This document shows positions 44,072 through 52,351 of a stretch of DNA of 64,000 nt, piece by piece. Position numbers and translations under genes: made by a program. Each line of letters starts with the position of its first letter. Position 1 is the first letter of the stretch. Location of the stretch: contig CALUJA010000008.1 in the NCBI GenBank assembly GCA_944320845.1, positions 1-64,000 of the forward strand, given 5' to 3'. The notes under the pieces were generated by a model. That model was not told the DNA's origin. It worked only from the letters and a program-made list of their open reading frames with translations, and searched no databases. Source of the stretch: an uncultured Phocaeicola sp. (GTDB taxonomy: Bacteria; Bacteroidota; Bacteroidia; Bacteroidales; Bacteroidaceae).

Positions 44072-45262
44072 ATGCTTTGGAAACTGTTAAGACAACATAT
44101 TAGCCTGTCGCAGTTGGCAGGATTCTTTTTCGCAAATCTTTTCGGAATGGTCATTGTGCTGCTCAGCGTGCAGTTTTACAATGATATCAAGCCTGTCTTT
44201 ACACGGGGAGACAGCTTCATGAAGAAAGATTTCCTGATAGTCAGCAAGCGGGTCAGTACCCTGGGGACGGTTATCGGGCGGAGCAATACCTTTACGGAAG
44301 CTGATGTGGCCCGTTTGCAGGAGCAGCCTTTCACGAAAGGCGTAGGGGCGTTTTCTCCGGCACGCTTCAAGGTCTATGCCGGATTGGGCATACAGGGAAT
44401 GCAGCTGTCTACCGCCATGTTTTTCGAGTCTGTTCCCGACCGTTTTGTGGATACAAGCCTTGACGGGTGGACATTCCGCGAGGGGCAGGAAGAGATTCCC
44501 ATCATCATTCCCCGCAACTATCTGAACCTTTATAACTTTGGCTTTGCCCAAAGCCGCAGTCTCCCGCAGATTTCCGAAGGGGTGATGGGAATGATGAGGC
44601 TTGACATCCGTATGAGCGGACGGGGGCAGGTGAAGAGGATGAAAGGGCGTATCGTGGGTTTCTCAGACCGGCTGAATACGATTCTCGTGCCCGAAGCGTT
44701 TATGGCCTGGGCCAACCGTATGTATGGTGACGGCAAAGAGGCGCTGCCGTCGCGTCTGATTGTGGAAGTGGACAATCCGGCCGACGACCGCATCGCGAAG
44801 TATTTTAAGGAGAATGGTTATGAAACGGAAGGTGACAAGCTTGATGCCGGAAAGACGGCGTGGTTTCTGAAAGTGATTGTGGGCATCGTCCTTTCCGTCG
44901 GACTGCTGATAAGTGTCCTTTCATTCTATATACTGATGCTTAGTGTCTATCTGTTGTTGCAGAAGAATACGGCCAAACTGGAGAACCTTCTGCTTATCGG
45001 ATACAGTCCTGCACGTGTGGCGCGTCCGTATCAAGTGTTGGCGGTAGGTTTGAATCTGGCGGTATTGGGCTTGGGGCTGCTTGTGGTCATGCTGGTGCGC
45101 TTGCAGTATCTTGATTTTATAGGGCGCATATTTCCTGACATCTCGGGTGAAGGCTCTTTGCTGCCGGCCTTGCTGACAGGCGGAATGTTGTTTCTGGCCG
45201 TTTCAGCTCTTAATGTTTGGGCTGTGCGGCGCAAGGTGAACGCCATCTGGATGAGGCGGTGA
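44072..45262 (+). CDS. FtsX-like ABC transporter permease
   Basis: A 396-residue membrane protein with the MacB/LolC layout: one N-terminal helix (about 14-36), a periplasmic domain of about 220 residues and three C-terminal helices (about 268-300, 325-353 and 368-388). The motif MLSVYLLLQKNTAKLENLLLIGYSP is the conserved FtsX-domain coupling region. With the preceding ATPase it forms a complete exporter of the mechanotransmission type. The substrate is unknown; two lipoproteins encoded just upstream are plausible clients or partners. A very strong hairpin follows. Confidence 0.88.
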   Translation: MLWKLLRQHISLSQLAGFFFANLFGMVIVLLSVQFYNDIKPVFTRGDSFMKKDFLIVSKRVSTLGTVIGRSNTFTEADVARLQEQPFTKGVGAFSPARFKVYAGLGIQGMQLSTAMFFESVPDRFVDTSLDGWTFREGQEEIPIIIPRNYLNLYNFGFAQSRSLPQISEGVMGMMRLDIRMSGRGQVKRMKGRIVGFSDRLNTILVPEAFMAWANRMYGDGKEALPSRLIVEVDNPADDRIAKYFKENGYETEGDKLDAGKTAWFLKVIVGIVLSVGLLISVLSFYILMLSVYLLLQKNTAKLENLLLIGYSPARVARPYQVLAVGLNLAVLGLGLLVVMLVRLQYLDFIGRIFPDISGEGSLLPALLTGGMLFLAVSALNVWAVRRKVNAIWMRR

Positions 45263-45285
45263 TTTTTTGTCCGGCTGTCTGAAAG

Positions 45286-45349
45286 TTTCATGCCGGTAAA
45301 AATCTTGTCAGCACCGTTGAAACAAGATTTTTGCCGGCATGAAATCTTT
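45286..45349 (+). terminator. Long inverted repeat ending the rsmE-DUF4836-ABC transcript
   Basis: A 23-bp stem with one G-T pair (45286-45308 with 45322-45344, core CATGCCGGTAAAAATCTTG) encloses a 13-base loop. A T-rich tract (TCTTTTTC) follows. It lies between convergent transcripts and could stop both. Confidence 0.8.
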
Positions 45350-45400
45350 TTCTTCCTGCGCAGATGGCTGCGGTTGCAGGCGCAGTGGTGGTAGAGTGTC

Positions 45401-46387
45401 TTACAGTTTGTTCAGTATCTTGTCCATAACCCAGTTGGTAGGCGTGGCACTGATTCCGTCGCATGTGCAGATGGCTTTTCCTTGCAGGTGTTCTACCACC
45501 GTCTTGATTAGCGGCAACTGCACGTGGGGTGGGTTGGGAGGTAGGATTTCTTCGCGTCCGCGCTCGGTATGCAGGGCAATCGGCTCATAGGTGAAGACGG
45601 AAAAACAAATCATTCCCTTGTCGCCGATAATCTCGATACGGTCTTCCTTGGCCGATTCATGGGCGACAAAGCACCACGAACCGGAGCCGGGCAGTCCGGA
45701 CTCGAACTTGAAGCATGCGCTGATGGTATCTTCTGCCTCGTAGAGTCCGCCGCGGTTGCTTTTGTATCCTTCAGCTTCAAGAATACATCCGAACATGTCT
45801 TGCAGGAGGTCCAGTTGGTGAGGGGCGAGGTCGTAGAAATATCCTCCGCCGGCAATGTCGGGCTGCACGCGCCACGGCAGATTCTTGGTGTTGTAATCCA
45901 GGTCGCGCGGCGGTTGGGCAAACCGGATTTGTATGTTGATTACGTTCCCGATTTCCCCTTCATCTACCAGTTGGCGCACTTTCTGGAAGTAAGGCAGGTA
46001 ACGGCGGTAATAAGCCACGAAACAAGGTACTCCCGTCTCTCGTGAGATACGGTTGATACGGGCACAGTCTTCGTAGCTGGCGGCCATTGGCTTCTCAATG
46101 TATACCGGTTTTCCCGCTTTCATGGCCATGATGGCAAAGGTGGCGTGTGAGGATGGAGGGGTGGCAATGTAGATTGCATTCACATCTTCATCGCCAATCA
46201 ACTCTTGTGCGTCGGTATACCACCGTGGAATGTTGTGGCGCATGGCATACGATTTTACTTTCTCCTCATCGCGGCTCATTACGGCCACCACTTCCGAATC
46301 CTTCACCATGTTGAAAGCCGGTCCGCTCTTTTTCTCGGTCACTTCCCCGCAACCGATAAATCCCCATTTAACTTTATCTAATGTCAT
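45401..46387 (-). CDS. Gfo/Idh/MocA family oxidoreductase
   Basis: NAD(P)-dependent oxidoreductase of 328 residues. The Rossmann fold opens with KWGFIGCGEVTEKKSG (GCG at 12-14). The family motif EKP is at 98-100 in PVYIEKPMAAS. The C-terminal domain has YFYDLAPHQLDLLQDMFG, the substrate-facing helix with the catalytic His. Substrates in this family are usually sugars, inositols or their derivatives; none can be assigned here. Its start overlaps the stop of the solute-binding protein gene by four bases (ATGA), so it is the last gene of the porin operon. Confidence 0.92.
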   Translation of the reverse strand: MTLDKVKWGFIGCGEVTEKKSGPAFNMVKDSEVVAVMSRDEEKVKSYAMRHNIPRWYTDAQELIGDEDVNAIYIATPPSSHATFAIMAMKAGKPVYIEKPMAASYEDCARINRISRETGVPCFVAYYRRYLPYFQKVRQLVDEGEIGNVINIQIRFAQPPRDLDYNTKNLPWRVQPDIAGGGYFYDLAPHQLDLLQDMFGCILEAEGYKSNRGGLYEAEDTISACFKFESGLPGSGSWCFVAHESAKEDRIEIIGDKGMICFSVFTYEPIALHTERGREEILPPNPPHVQLPLIKTVVEHLQGKAICTCDGISATPTNWVMDKILNKL

Positions 46388-47199
46388 TTGAAGTATTTTT
46401 TATATAGTTTGTGATATTCCTTGCTTTTCAGGAAAGCTTCCAGCCAGTGGTTCAGACTGTCGCATAATATGGGCGAATGCTTGCTTACTCCCCATGCGTA
46501 CAGTTGTGTGAATCCGATGTCGGTGTTGATATCCAGATTGGGATAGTCTTCTATGGTGGCTTGGGCGATGTTTTCATCGCAAACGGCATAGTCGATGTCT
46601 TTTCCCGCCACCATCGCCATCAGCTGTTCCTCTCCATATAATTCCACTTCCTCTGTATAAATGGTGTCGGCGATTTCGCTCATCAGATTATGGATGCGCA
46701 CCAGAGCCGGAGAATCTTTGATGACATGCAGCGTCTTTTGGGCTAATTCAAGCTGGTTGCGGATGTAAAGACTGTCTGCATCAGGCTTGCGCTGCACCAA
46801 AACCTGTTTGCTCAGCAGTATCGTGCGGGTAAAGAGCAGAGAGTCTTTGAATGCGGTCGTTACAGCCGTTTCTGCTCCCAGAATGTCATATTGTCCTTTC
46901 ATGATACCTTGCAGTCGCTTGTTGAAGCTCATTTCAGGCGTAAGTTCAAGCTTCAGTCCTTTGGCTTTGGCAAAGGCATTCAACAGTTCGTAATCAAATC
47001 CCCGGATGGTATCTTTGTCTACATGATAGCTGATGGCATTGTATTCTGTTACGGCTCTCAGTATCCCCGATTCGGCTATCTGCGGGTAGTCTCTCGGCTC
47101 AAAGGACGGTTCGGGCGGATTCTGCCGTGTATTGAGCAGGATGACGGCGGCAGCGACTGCCACAGCGGTGCATGCGTAACGGATGATTCGTGTCTTCAT
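46384..47199 (-). CDS. Membrane-anchored family 3 solute-binding protein
   Basis: A 271-residue protein with an N-terminal membrane anchor (about 6-24) and one SBP_bac_3 domain (ESGILRAVTEYNAISYHVDK, then GFDYELLNAFAKAKGLKLEL). It resembles the amino-acid-binding-like domain of lytic transglycosylase MltF but lacks the transglycosylase part. No ABC permease is nearby, so it is more likely a sensor or regulator than an importer subunit. I start at ATG 47199, since the TTG at 47214 lies inside the porin stop region. It is seven bases after the porin gene and overlaps the oxidoreductase gene. Confidence 0.87.
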   Translation of the reverse strand: MKTRIIRYACTAVAVAAAVILLNTRQNPPEPSFEPRDYPQIAESGILRAVTEYNAISYHVDKDTIRGFDYELLNAFAKAKGLKLELTPEMSFNKRLQGIMKGQYDILGAETAVTTAFKDSLLFTRTILLSKQVLVQRKPDADSLYIRNQLELAQKTLHVIKDSPALVRIHNLMSEIADTIYTEEVELYGEEQLMAMVAGKDIDYAVCDENIAQATIEDYPNLDINTDIGFTQLYAWGVSKHSPILCDSLNHWLEAFLKSKEYHKLYKKYFK

Positions 47200-47206
47200 G
47201 GATTTG

Positions 47207-49312
47207 TCAGTCAAAGAAATTCCACGATATGCCGATTTTCAGGATTCGCGGATTTAACGGATAGTGCGGAGCAAGGAAATAGCTGTTTCCTCTCGTGCCT
47301 TGCACCAGATTATACATCTGCACAAAAATGCGCGTGCGCTTCAGATGCAGGTTGATGTATCCGTTTACCAGTGGATATCCTCCCAGTTTATATTTCGTAT
47401 CAGCATTTTGCAGATAAAATTGTCCGATGGCCGGAGCATAGTCAGGCGCATAATATTCCGTAAAATACCGGACATCTGCACCCATTTCAATATTCAGCAC
47501 CTTTTTGGCCAAAGCGAACTTGATGTAAAGATTGTGATACAGCACCAGTTTGGGTAAAGGAAGTATGTTTTGGTTGCTTGAAGTCTGGTAAGTCACCTCG
47601 TTGTCCAGATGCAGAATGCCGAGCTTGAAATCCTGGCATAGTGATGCGCTGAACACTTGGATATTTCCTGAGTGCTGTTTGACGGCCACATCATTTTTAT
47701 AGTATACGGATGATTCGTCATTTACTGTTTCAGTATATTTTACCGAAGTATTGTCCAAATATGTGTAGTTCTTGATGTTTTCTACGCCTGCTTTCAGCCT
47801 GGTTTTCCATCGGTCGATGCTTAGCTGTCCTTCGATGCGCGTGCGCATGATTTTTGACAAGTCATTGTTGTCCCACCAATAATGTTTGGAGTGGAAATGT
47901 CGGTAATAGAATGTCGGGTTCAGATTTTTGATATAGGCATTGGCTTCCAGTCGGACCGTGTCATTGAAAAGGCGGAAATTCAGGTCTCCCCGTCCTTCGA
48001 TGCTGAATTGTCCTGCATCTTCGCCTATAAGAGCAATCTCGCCCAGCACATTGTAGTGGAAAGTCTTTCCTTGCTCCTTGATTAGCTGCCCGCCTACCGA
48101 CAGAATATTTTCCTTATGGTCAGTCGGAATGCGTCTTCCTGCCGTTCCGTCGAGGGTGTCGGTCAGGGTGAAGCGCCGGTGTTCAAAGCTCATAAAGGCC
48201 GTCAACCCCGCTTTTGCCCATTTGTTGAAGCCTTCCCGCAGGGAAATTCCTATTGTATTTTTGATGGAAAAGTGCTTGGTAATGTCTGTAGAATCATTTC
48301 CTAAATAATTATGTTCGAAATATTCTTGATTTTGCTGGGTGTCATAAGATATATATTTGCGGCGGTTGATGTCCAGACTCAGTGTATGTATGAAACTTGT
48401 GACTGGAACGAATACCGTTTTCTTTATTGTATCGTTTTCTTCGGTTACATCACGATAGAATCCCAGATTATAGCGGTGAGTCAGAAAGGCGTGGTAGCCT
48501 GTATTGTGGTTCCAGACATCCGACAGGTTGACCGGCATGTCGTAAGTGTTGTAAGTTCGTCTTCCCCCGGCCATCTCTAATGGATTGGTGATGTAGCGGT
48601 CGTCTTCCAGACCTCCGTTTTCGGCCACTTTCAGATTATCATTGATGAAACTGAAGTGCATGTCGTAGTTGTCACCCTGATAATAGGCAAAAAGATTGCC
48701 GTTGAATAAGGCTGTCGACTGGTTGGAGTATTTTCCCCGTCCGTATGTATAGTCAATGTCAAATCCGAATCCTAACCGTTTGTTTGCATTGACTGCAAAG
48801 TGAGCTTTGAACCGCTCTTCTCCGTAACGTCCGTTGCCTTGCTTGTAGTAGGTCAGATTTGTAAAAGGAGATTTGGTATTGGTATAAATGATGTCTTCCG
48901 GCTTGCGTACGGTAAAGTCGTAAGGGTCGGTAAAAAAGAATTGGCTTGTTTCTTTCCGTTCGAAAAAGACATGCGAGATACGCGGTGCGCCCAAATTGCC
49001 TAAAAAAGTATAATGGCCGGTAGGCCCGCCCGTATCATTTGTATTTTGGAAACCGTGTTGCAGGGTGTCCACTGGTACTTCTGTGATGGTTCCGAGCCGG
49101 TTGTCCACCTTCCAGGACTTCAATCCGATAGGAATGGTACTGGCATCAATCACAGCGGTCGTGTCAATGGGGTTCCCGTTACGGTCATACCGGTTGTTCC
49201 CCATTCCGGAAGCTGCGTTTCCGAATTGGTCAAATTCGTTGAGCAAGTTATTTTGAGCGTACATGCTTCCGCAAAACAGGAGAGCTGCCGCAACTGAAAG
49301 TATCTTTTTCAT
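47207..49312 (-). CDS. Putative outer-membrane porin (Porin_10 family)
   Basis: A 701-residue outer-membrane beta-barrel protein. The signal peptide MKKILSVAAALLFCGSMYAQ is likely cleaved after residue 20. The N-terminal plug-like part has the NRYDRNGNPIDTTAVIDAS segment. Many alternating aromatic strands follow, to a C-terminal ILKIGISWNFFD with the terminal aromatic residue required for barrel insertion. This is the layout of the Porin_10 family of Bacteroidota. It is the first gene of an operon with the solute-binding protein and the Gfo/Idh/MocA enzyme, and its promoter is unusually close to the ATG. Confidence 0.9.
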   Translation of the reverse strand: MKKILSVAAALLFCGSMYAQNNLLNEFDQFGNAASGMGNNRYDRNGNPIDTTAVIDASTIPIGLKSWKVDNRLGTITEVPVDTLQHGFQNTNDTGGPTGHYTFLGNLGAPRISHVFFERKETSQFFFTDPYDFTVRKPEDIIYTNTKSPFTNLTYYKQGNGRYGEERFKAHFAVNANKRLGFGFDIDYTYGRGKYSNQSTALFNGNLFAYYQGDNYDMHFSFINDNLKVAENGGLEDDRYITNPLEMAGGRRTYNTYDMPVNLSDVWNHNTGYHAFLTHRYNLGFYRDVTEENDTIKKTVFVPVTSFIHTLSLDINRRKYISYDTQQNQEYFEHNYLGNDSTDITKHFSIKNTIGISLREGFNKWAKAGLTAFMSFEHRRFTLTDTLDGTAGRRIPTDHKENILSVGGQLIKEQGKTFHYNVLGEIALIGEDAGQFSIEGRGDLNFRLFNDTVRLEANAYIKNLNPTFYYRHFHSKHYWWDNNDLSKIMRTRIEGQLSIDRWKTRLKAGVENIKNYTYLDNTSVKYTETVNDESSVYYKNDVAVKQHSGNIQVFSASLCQDFKLGILHLDNEVTYQTSSNQNILPLPKLVLYHNLYIKFALAKKVLNIEMGADVRYFTEYYAPDYAPAIGQFYLQNADTKYKLGGYPLVNGYINLHLKRTRIFVQMYNLVQGTRGNSYFLAPHYPLNPRILKIGISWNFFD

Positions 49313-49319
49313 AATGTGG

Positions 49320-49350
49320 CAAAGATACTATTTTTAGTTGTAAGTACAAA
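49320..49350 (-). promoter_or_regulatory. Consensus promoter of the porin operon, implying a very short leader
   Basis: On the minus strand TTTG (49347-49350), a 19-base spacer and TATCTTTG (49320-49327). Only seven bases separate the last G from the ATG at 49312, so the transcript should begin at or next to the start codon. Confidence 0.7.
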
Positions 49351-49353
49351 GAT

Positions 49354-49400
49354 GCTCCGTTACAGAACGTGAAAAAGTCACGAATTGTAGCGGAGCTTTT
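49354..49400 (-). terminator. Hairpin between the oxidoreductase operon and the porin promoter
   Basis: GCTCCGTTACA (49354-49364) pairs with 49386-49396 (one G-T pair), and an inner stem CGTGA/TCACG closes the loop. It follows the last gene of the 2-oxoacid oxidoreductase operon on the minus strand and partly abuts the porin promoter. The T-run on the minus side is weak. Confidence 0.6.
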
Positions 49401-49442
49401 GATATCGGTAGCAGAAAGCCTCACTTGGTGTTCTTTCTCTGC

Positions 49443-49988
49443 CTATTCTATAGGTTTGATGATGTCCATACCTATCTTGATAGCTTCTTCGTTCATTGGA
49501 ATCAGGTGGTGATGGCGTTCGGGAAGTGTCTTCTTCAAGGCCTTGACCACACTTTCGATAGAAACGACCGGGCAAATCTTCAGCAAGCCGCCCAATACAA
49601 TCATATTGAATGTCTTGGCCATTTTCCGCTCATTGGCTTCGTCCATTGCATCTATACGGAAAATATGGATATCCTTGCGTGTTGGCGGGTTGATGATGCC
49701 ATACCCGTCGTAAATGAGTATGCCTCTAGGCTTGACTTTGTTCTCAAATTTTGCAAGAGACGGTTGGTTGAGGATGATGGCCACATCATATTTGCTTAGA
49801 ATAGGTGATGATATGCGTTCGTCGCTGACAATGACGGTCACATTGGCCGTTCCGCCGCGCTGTTCAGGGCCGTAGGCGGGCATCCAGGTAACCTCTTTCC
49901 CTTCCATTAGTCCGGAGTATGCGAGAATCTTTCCCATAGAAAGCACTCCTTGCCCGCCGAAACCTGCGATGATTATTTCTTGTTTCAT
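49443..49988 (-). CDS. korC: 2-oxoacid:ferredoxin oxidoreductase, gamma subunit
   Basis: A 181-residue subunit of the KOR/VOR enzyme, which oxidises a 2-oxoacid to acyl-CoA and CO2 with reduction of ferredoxin, or works in reverse. The N-terminus has IAGFGGQGVLSMGKILAYSG (the glycine-rich GFGGQG is at 9-14). GPEQRGGTANVTVIVSDERI is the conserved CoA-side segment. It is the last gene of the operon, 20 bases after the beta subunit. Substrate choice (2-oxoglutarate or branched-chain 2-oxoacids) is not decided by this subunit. Confidence 0.95.
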   Translation of the reverse strand: MKQEIIIAGFGGQGVLSMGKILAYSGLMEGKEVTWMPAYGPEQRGGTANVTVIVSDERISSPILSKYDVAIILNQPSLAKFENKVKPRGILIYDGYGIINPPTRKDIHIFRIDAMDEANERKMAKTFNMIVLGGLLKICPVVSIESVVKALKKTLPERHHHLIPMNEEAIKIGMDIIKPIE

Positions 49989-50008
49989 TTGTATTGTATG
50001 TTTTTATC

Positions 50009-50788
50009 TTATTCTTGTTTAGGTTCGCTTGTATCTTTCAGGTCGCCCAACGGATAGAAGGGGAACATATTCTCTTCCATCCATTTGTTTGCGGCTTCTG
50101 GAGTCATTTTCCATCCGGAATTACAAGTTGATACAATTTCCACCAGATTGGAGCCTTTGCCTTGCATTGAGTTTTCAAATGCTTTCCGGATGGCTTTCTT
50201 TGCCTTTCGGATGGCGGCTACGGTATGTACAGACTGGCGTGTCACGTAGCAGGTACCTTGTAGTGTAGCTGCAATTTCTGTCATTTTGAGCGGATATCCG
50301 TGTATCTCAGGGATACGGCCATAAGGGCAGGTTGCGGTTTTCATGCCTAACAGTGTGGTTGGTGCCATTTGACCACCTGTCATGCCATAGATGGCGTTGT
50401 TGATGAAGATGATGGTGATATTTTCACCGCGGTTTAATGCATGGATTGTTTCGGCGGTTCCGATGCATGCAAGGTCTCCGTCTCCCTGATAAGTGAATAC
50501 CAGGCGGTCAGGCCATAAGCGTTTGATGGCCGAAGCAAGTGCCGGAGCACGCCCGTGAGCGGCTTCCTGACAGTCGATGTCCAGATAATTGTACATAAAT
50601 ACGGCACATCCTACCGGGCTGATGCCTATAGCCTTTTCTGTCATGCCCATCTCTTCGATGACTTCTGCAATCAATTTGTGTACTACTCCGTGGCTGCATC
50701 CGGGACAGTAGTGCATAGGATTGTCATTCAGCAGGTGAGGTTTCTGGTATACCAGATTCTCGGGCTTTATAATATCTTCTTTTGTCAT
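50009..50788 (-). CDS. korB: 2-oxoacid:ferredoxin oxidoreductase, beta subunit (TPP-binding)
   Basis: A 259-residue thiamine pyrophosphate-binding subunit. YCPGCSHG (Cys28 and Cys31) is the conserved N-terminal motif that helps to bind a [4Fe-4S] cluster. The TPP-Mg2+ motif runs from GDGD (102-105) to Asn130/131 in FINNAIYGMTGGQMAPTT. The related signature APALASAIKR lies before it. It follows the small membrane protein gene by 15 bases and precedes the gamma gene by 20 bases. Length is normal for the two-to-four-subunit enzymes. Confidence 0.96.
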   Translation of the reverse strand: MTKEDIIKPENLVYQKPHLLNDNPMHYCPGCSHGVVHKLIAEVIEEMGMTEKAIGISPVGCAVFMYNYLDIDCQEAAHGRAPALASAIKRLWPDRLVFTYQGDGDLACIGTAETIHALNRGENITIIFINNAIYGMTGGQMAPTTLLGMKTATCPYGRIPEIHGYPLKMTEIAATLQGTCYVTRQSVHTVAAIRKAKKAIRKAFENSMQGKGSNLVEIVSTCNSGWKMTPEAANKWMEENMFPFYPLGDLKDTSEPKQE

Positions 50789-50803
50789 AATGGTCTTTCT
50801 TTG

Positions 50804-50977
50804 TTAACGTATTAAGAAGCGGAATACGTATTCCATCATTTTCAGGAAAAGAGAAGCGCCGCATACATAAAAGAACAGGGTCTTGTCTTCTCCTATTGAG
50901 AAATAGAGAATGACGGATACTACCGCTCCAATCATGAACAAGATATTAAGTATATTTCTTATTTTATCGATGTTCAT
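50804..50977 (-). CDS. Small membrane protein (57 residues) inside the oxidoreductase operon
   Basis: Between the alpha and beta subunit genes the minus strand has an open frame from ATG 50977 to TAA, 57 residues. It begins MNIDKIRNILNILFMIGAVV and continues with a second hydrophobic run, LFFYVCGASLFLK. The ending MEYVFRFLIR is basic. Two membrane helices with a short acidic turn (SIGEDKT) are predicted by eye. It sits six bases after the alpha gene and 15 bases before the beta gene, so it is surely co-transcribed. It could tether the soluble oxidoreductase to the membrane. No family is recognised. Confidence 0.8.
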   Translation of the reverse strand: MNIDKIRNILNILFMIGAVVSVILYFSIGEDKTLFFYVCGASLFLKMMEYVFRFLIR

Positions 50978-50983
50978 AATGAT

Positions 50984-52063
50984 TTATTTTATGAGTTTTG
51001 TTTTGATGGCTTCGATGACTTCATCCGGATCGGGTACGATACCTCCCAAACGACCGAAGTGTTCCACCGGAATGCGGCATTCAACGGCCAGACGGACATC
51101 TTCTACCATTTGTCCGCTATTTAACTCTACGGTCAGGATGCCCTTAATGTTCGAGGCTCGTTCGCGCAAGGCTTTGGTCGGGAAAGGCCATAAAGTGATG
51201 GGGCGGAAGAGTCCCACTTTGATGCCTTCTTCGCGTGCGTGTTCCATTGCCTTCTGAGCGATGCGGGCACACGAACCGAAAGCAACAATCAGGTATTCGG
51301 CATCGTCACAGTTGATTTCTTCGTAACGCACTTCGTTGGCCTCAATCTCCGCATACTTCTGCTGTAAGTGGATATTGCGTTGCTCCATGATGGCCGGGTC
51401 AAGTTCCAGTGAGGTTATGACATTGGGTTTGCGTCCTTTGCATCCGGTAGCTGCCCATGGGCATTGGGCAATGACTTCTTCGTCTGTACGGCGCGGACGC
51501 GGTGTGGGCAGTACCACTTTTTCCATCATCTGGCCGATAACACCGTCGGCAAGGATGATGGCCGGATTGCGGTATTTGAAGGCCAGCTGGAATCCCAGTT
51601 CTACGAAGTCGGCCATTTCCTGAACAGATGCCGGAGCAAGGGCTATCAGATGATAGTCTCCGTGCCCGCCTCCTTTGGTTGTCTGGAAATAGTCTGCCTG
51701 ACTGGGCTGGATGGTACCCAGTCCGGGGCCTCCGCGCATTACGTTCACGATAAGACACGGAAGTTCTGCACCGGCGATATAAGAGATGCCTTCCTGCTTC
51801 AGGCTGACACCGGGACTGGAGGAGGAGGTCATTACCATCTTTCCGCTTCCAGCTCCTCCATATACCATGTTGATAGCTGCCAATTCACTTTCCGCCTGAA
51901 GAACCACCATGCCGGTCGTTTCCCACGGCTTTTGTTCGGCAAGCGTTTCCAATACTTCTGATTGGGGAGTAATAGGATAACCGAAGTATCCGTCCACGCC
52001 AATGCGGATAGCGGCATGGGCGATGGCTTCGTTACCTTTCATAAGAACGACTTCTTCTGCCAT
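50984..52063 (-). CDS. korA: 2-oxoacid:ferredoxin oxidoreductase, alpha subunit (KorA/VorB-like)
   Basis: A 359-residue subunit with the pyrimidine-binding part of the TPP site. It opens LMKGNEAIAHAAIRIGVDGYFGYPITPQ (the conserved YPITP). SSSPGVSLKQEGISY and RGGPGLGTIQPSQADY are the matching core motifs, and VELNSGQMVEDVRLAVE is in the C-terminal domain. It is often annotated as VorB (3-methyl-2-oxobutanoate) in this phylum; 2-oxoglutarate is equally possible from sequence. I start at 52063 (MAEEVVLMKG), as the upstream region is the ferredoxin spacer. It precedes the small membrane protein gene by six bases. Confidence 0.95.
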   Translation of the reverse strand: MAEEVVLMKGNEAIAHAAIRIGVDGYFGYPITPQSEVLETLAEQKPWETTGMVVLQAESELAAINMVYGGAGSGKMVMTSSSSPGVSLKQEGISYIAGAELPCLIVNVMRGGPGLGTIQPSQADYFQTTKGGGHGDYHLIALAPASVQEMADFVELGFQLAFKYRNPAIILADGVIGQMMEKVVLPTPRPRRTDEEVIAQCPWAATGCKGRKPNVITSLELDPAIMEQRNIHLQQKYAEIEANEVRYEEINCDDAEYLIVAFGSCARIAQKAMEHAREEGIKVGLFRPITLWPFPTKALRERASNIKGILTVELNSGQMVEDVRLAVECRIPVEHFGRLGGIVPDPDEVIEAIKTKLIK

Positions 52064-52097
52064 ATTGAGTTTTGATTTTTGTTTTTTACGGATGTTG

Positions 52098-52328
52098 TTA
52101 TTCTTCACATTTAGCTCTGTACACGGTGAGGCAGGCATCCGGACATACTATCGCGCATGAAGAACATCCGTTGCATACATCCTCTACCACCTGTTGTACA
52201 TAATTATATCCTTTTTGGTTTACTTTGGGGGTAAGCGACAATACGTGAAGCGGGCAGGCCACTACACACAAGTTGCAGCCTTTGCACCGTTCTGTGTTCA
52301 CTACCACCACACCTTTCATCTTAGCCAT
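52098..52328 (-). CDS. korD: 2[4Fe-4S] ferredoxin subunit of the oxidoreductase
   Basis: A 76-residue ferredoxin-like delta subunit with two cluster motifs. The first is Cys15, Cys18, Cys21, Cys25 (CKGCNLCVVAC) and the second Cys52, Cys55, Cys58, Cys62 (CNGCSSCAIVC). It passes electrons from the TPP site to soluble ferredoxin or flavodoxin. It is the second gene of the operon, after the TPR gene and 34 bases before the alpha gene. Confidence 0.96.
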   Translation of the reverse strand: MAKMKGVVVVNTERCKGCNLCVVACPLHVLSLTPKVNQKGYNYVQQVVEDVCNGCSSCAIVCPDACLTVYRAKCEE

Positions 52329-52351
52329 ATTGGTACGTATCTTTATATTAG

